The translations under genes and the position numbers were made by a program. 6,975 nucleotides of DNA from Zoogloeaceae bacterium (GTDB taxonomy: Bacteria; Pseudomonadota; Gammaproteobacteria; Burkholderiales; Rhodocyclaceae): NCBI GenBank assembly GCA_031273145.1, contig JAISSL010000133.1, positions 1 to 6,975 on the forward strand. Direction: 5' to 3'. The notes beneath the pieces are model-generated. The model had not been told where the DNA came from, made no database searches, and saw only the letters and a list, made by a program, of their open reading frames with translations. Below are positions 5,537 through 6,975 of this stretch, one piece after another; position 1 is the stretch's first letter, and every line of letters begins with the position of its first letter.

Positions 5537-6031
5537 ATGAAAACAAAAAACCCCCAACAAGGCTTCACCCTGATCGAACTGATGATCGTGGTCGCCATCA
5601 TCGGCATTCTGGCCGCCATCGCCATTCCCCAATATCAGGATTACGTCGTCAAAACGCAGGTAACCCGCGTCTATGGCGAAACCAACTCGGTTCGCACCAG
5701 CCTCGAAGTCTGCATAAACGATGGTCGTACCGTCCTTGGTACTGGAGATTCCCAATGCAATCCCGGCTATACCTGCTCCACGCTGATGACTGGCGCAAGA
5801 ACAATTCCCGAGGCCTGTGCCCAGGCCAGCTCTACCGGAGTGCCGCAGATTACACCCGTAGACAACTTGGGAGCCGCAGGTACCCAAATTGTGACTACCT
5901 TCGGTAACAGCGCGCATGGTTTACTGAAAAGCCCAGCAGCAACCATCACGATGAAGCGTAGTATCAGCGGTGACTGGACATGCGAAACCGCCAACATACC
6001 CACCAAGCACATACCCGCCGGTTGCTCCTGA
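5537..6031 (+). CDS. pilA: Type IV pilin, major-pilin type (pilin 2)
   Basis: This second full-length type IVa prepilin has 164 residues. The leader is MKTKNPQQG, cleaved before Phe10, followed by the same N-terminal helix with Glu5. Residues 10-55 are identical to residues 8-53 of pilin 1, as is the segment [14 protein letters not shown] (101-114). Differences cluster at 63-100, 131-140 and the C-terminal loop. Six cysteines (59, 74, 80, 94, 149, 163) match pilin 1 in order. The C-terminal loop holds 13 residues, against 17 in pilin 1. AAGGA at 5526-5530 lies 6 bases before the ATG. Promoter, ribosome site and terminator are all present, so this is not a silent cassette. It probably arose by tandem duplication of pilin 1 or the reverse, about 1650 bases apart, with later exchange. 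Confidence 0.93.
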   Translation: MKTKNPQQGFTLIELMIVVAIIGILAAIAIPQYQDYVVKTQVTRVYGETNSVRTSLEVCINDGRTVLGTGDSQCNPGYTCSTLMTGARTIPEACAQASSTGVPQITPVDNLGAAGTQIVTTFGNSAHGLLKSPAATITMKRSISGDWTCETANIPTKHIPAGCS

Positions 6032-6049
6032 TCCCTCGCTGGCCTTGCA

Positions 6050-6086
6050 GGTCTTGCAGACGGCAATGATTTTTAAAAACCTTGCC
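6050..6086. repeat. TTGCAGACGGC repeat, copy after pilin 2
   Basis: GGTCTTGCAGACGGC (6050-6064) is preceded by an overlapping CTTGCAG, making the dimer CTTGCAGGTCTTGCAG at 6044-6059. It is followed by a small hairpin GGCAA...TTGCC (6062-6066 with 6082-6086) around a T/A-rich centre. The same 15-mer and the same T/A-rich centre recur after pilin 3 at 6771. Confidence 0.6.
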
Positions 6087-6127
6087 CAGCAGGCGCAGCC
6101 TCTATCTGCACCACCCAGCCACAGGAT

Positions 6128-6152
6128 ACCCCCGGTTCGCCGGGGGTTTTTT
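6128..6152 (+). terminator. Intrinsic terminator of pilin 2
   Basis: CCCCCGG (6129-6135) pairs with CCGGGGG (6140-6146) around TTCG, followed by six T at 6147-6152. Stem and loop are identical to the pilin 1 terminator. It lies about 97 bases after the stop, with a repeat copy in between. Confidence 0.92.
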
Positions 6153-6189
6153 CCCTGCGCCTGCCGGACCGGCTGCGTCTGGGTCATTC

Positions 6190-6210
6190 TGGCATGGTTC
6201 TTGTTACAAC
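6190..6210 (+). promoter_or_regulatory. Pilin 3 promoter: -24/-12-like motif
   Basis: TGGCATG-GTTC-TTGTT at 6190-6205 repeats the pilin 1 and 2 layout, with GG 12 bases ahead of the TTG guanine at 6203. The overlapping TGTTACAAC (6202-6210) is a poor extended -10. The predicted start near 6216 gives a leader of only about 30 bases, without the hairpin seen before pilins 1 and 2. Confidence 0.5.
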
Positions 6211-6244
6211 TTTGAATATTTAACCACCTGAAAGCGTATCTATC

Positions 6245-6736
6245 ATGAAACTCCATTATTCCAGACATCCCTATTCTGGCTTCACCCTGATCGAAGTCAT
6301 GATCGTTATCGCCATTCTCGGCATCCTGGCCGCTATCAGCATCCCCCTGTATCAAAATTACTCCGCACAGACCCAGGCTACCCGCGTATTCGGCGAAATG
6401 AGCAGCGTCCGCTCTTCCCTCGAAGTCTGCCTCAGCGAAGGATTATTTACTCCGGGAACCGGAATCGATCAGTGCCGCCTCATCTACACCTGCTCCACCC
6501 TGATTAGCGGCGAAAAACATCCCGCCTTCGGAACCTGCCCCCCCAACACCGGCGTCCCGCAAGTATCAGAACCATTAGACCGCAACCTCACCATCACGGC
6601 AACCTTCGGGCACGCAGCCCATCCTGCCCTATCCACCCCCGGAAACAATCAGTTGACCATCTCCCGCCAAAACGACGGAACCTGGCGCTGCGCCGGCACA
6701 ATCCCCAAAAACCTTAAACCCAAAGGCTGTACTTAA
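6245..6736 (+). CDS. Type IV pilin-like protein, diverged paralogue (pilin 3)
   Basis: This 163-residue type IVa prepilin has a longer 12-residue basic leader (MKLHYSRHPYSG), cleaved before Phe13, and a helix FTLIEVMIVIAILGILAAISIP with Glu5 kept. It is clearly a paralogue of pilins 1 and 2: QATRVFGEMSSVRSSLEVC aligns with their [19 protein letters not shown], and the six cysteines (62, 77, 83, 98, 149, 162) keep their order. The C-terminal loop is 12 residues (WRC...PKGC), the same length as in Pseudomonas PAK pilin. It shares no long identical DNA blocks with the others, so it is an older copy. The upstream GAAAG (6230-6234) is a weak ribosome site, suggesting lower expression. It could be an alternative major pilin or a minor pilin; full major-pilin length favours the former. 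Confidence 0.9.
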   Translation: MKLHYSRHPYSGFTLIEVMIVIAILGILAAISIPLYQNYSAQTQATRVFGEMSSVRSSLEVCLSEGLFTPGTGIDQCRLIYTCSTLISGEKHPAFGTCPPNTGVPQVSEPLDRNLTITATFGHAAHPALSTPGNNQLTISRQNDGTWRCAGTIPKNLKPKGCT

Positions 6737-6767
6737 GTCCTGGCGGACGGCAATTGGCCTCTTGCAG

Positions 6768-6822
6768 GCGGGTCTTGCAGACGGCGATGTTTTAAAAAAC
6801 CATCGCTGACTGCAAGACCTGC
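6768..6822. repeat. Large imperfect hairpin carrying the TTGCAGACGGC repeat, between pilin 3 and dapA
   Basis: Bases 6768-6780 pair with 6810-6822 (13 pairs, one G-U). After an A-A mismatch, 6782-6789 pair with 6801-6808, then 6791-6793 with 6797-6799 after a T-C mismatch. The left arm contains GGTCTTGCAGACGGC (6771-6785). The right arm contains the complement of the CTTGCAG dimer (6810-6825). No U-run follows, so it may act as a Rho-type or bidirectional transcription barrier, an RNA stabiliser or simply a repeat. Confidence 0.75.
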
Positions 6823-6832
6823 AAGACTCAGG

Positions 6833-6838
6833 TACAAT
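6833..6838 (+). promoter_or_regulatory. Possible -10 box for dapA
   Basis: TACAAT lies 36 bases before the dapA ATG. The hexamer 17 bases upstream (CTGCAA, 6810-6815) is a poor -35 and lies inside the right arm of the hairpin, so promoter strength is doubtful. Confidence 0.35.
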
Positions 6839-6874
6839 GTGCTTTTCTGTTTGTTCCTTCGGAAATTCCCCGCC

Positions 6875-6975
6875 ATGATCCTAGGTTCCCTCGTCGCCCT
6901 CGTCACGCCCATGTCTGCCGATGGCAAGCTCGATTTCGCCGCGCTGGAACGCCTCATTGACTTTCACGTCAAGGA
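6875..6975 (+). CDS. dapA: 4-hydroxy-tetrahydrodipicolinate synthase DapA (3' end missing)
   Basis: DapA condenses pyruvate with aspartate semialdehyde, the first step unique to diaminopimelate and lysine synthesis, in the cytosol. Only 33 codons are visible. [20 protein letters not shown] followed by [13 protein letters not shown] aligns with the start of E. coli DapA (MFTGSIVAIVTPM...LKKLIDYHV). This includes the first strand of the TIM barrel and the first helix. The active-site Lys, Tyr and the GTTGE motif lie beyond the window. GGAAA (6861-6865) is a weak ribosome site, ending nine bases before the ATG. The family-typical N-terminus supports this start. It appears to be the housekeeping gene bounding the pilin array. 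Confidence 0.9.
   Translation, partial: MILGSLVALVTPMSADGKLDFAALERLIDFHVK

Noticed and set aside
3893..6736. Neisseria-type silent pilin cassettes
   Set aside because: All three copies have leader peptides, start codons and promoter motifs, so they are not truncated donors; exchange among expressed copies remains possible.

Overview
The window looks like a proteobacterial chromosome, most likely betaproteobacterial and possibly close to Neisseriales or Nitrosomonadales. This rests on the tolQRA proteins, the DUF484-xerC pair, the Pseudomonas/Neisseria-style type IV pilins and Neisseria dRS3-like palindromes. The genus cannot be fixed from the sequence. All recognised genes are on the + strand.

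Positions 1-1702 hold the 3' part of tolQ, a complete tolR and a short tolA. These encode the inner-membrane, proton-driven part of the Tol-Pal envelope machine. tolB and pal do not follow. After a possible promoter at 1736 come a DUF484 protein (1793-2494) and the tyrosine recombinase xerC (2513-3526), probably co-transcribed.

A 366-bp gap with spaced T-tracts leads to the accessory part: three complete type IV pilin genes in a row (3893-4396, 5537-6031, 6245-6736). All three have a prepilin leader, Glu5 and six cysteines at matching places. Pilins 1 and 2 share long identical DNA blocks, with divergence concentrated in surface regions. Each gene is preceded by the same kind of motif, GGCA(T/C)G-N4-TTG(A/T)T with a fixed 12-base GG-to-G distance. 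This resembles a -24/-12 (sigma-54) promoter and overlaps an extended -10 box. Pilins 1 and 2 end in terminators with the same stem and loop.

The 1.14 kb between pilins 1 and 2 holds two copies of a roughly 175-bp nested-palindrome element (R1 4615-4789, R2 5228-5401). Between them lies a possible small RNA of about 165 nt with its own promoter-like boxes, two strong hairpins and an intrinsic terminator (about 4938-5103). A second short repeat family, core TTGCAGACGGC, recurs in the gaps after each pilin, and one copy forms a large hairpin before dapA. The window ends 33 codons into dapA (lysine and diaminopimelate synthesis).

The most interesting object is the pilin array as a unit: duplicated and mosaic structural genes, shared promoter architecture, 5'-proximal leader hairpins, recombinogenic palindromes and an embedded candidate RNA. 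It could be a locus for pilin diversification, but all three genes look intact and expressible rather than silent cassettes.
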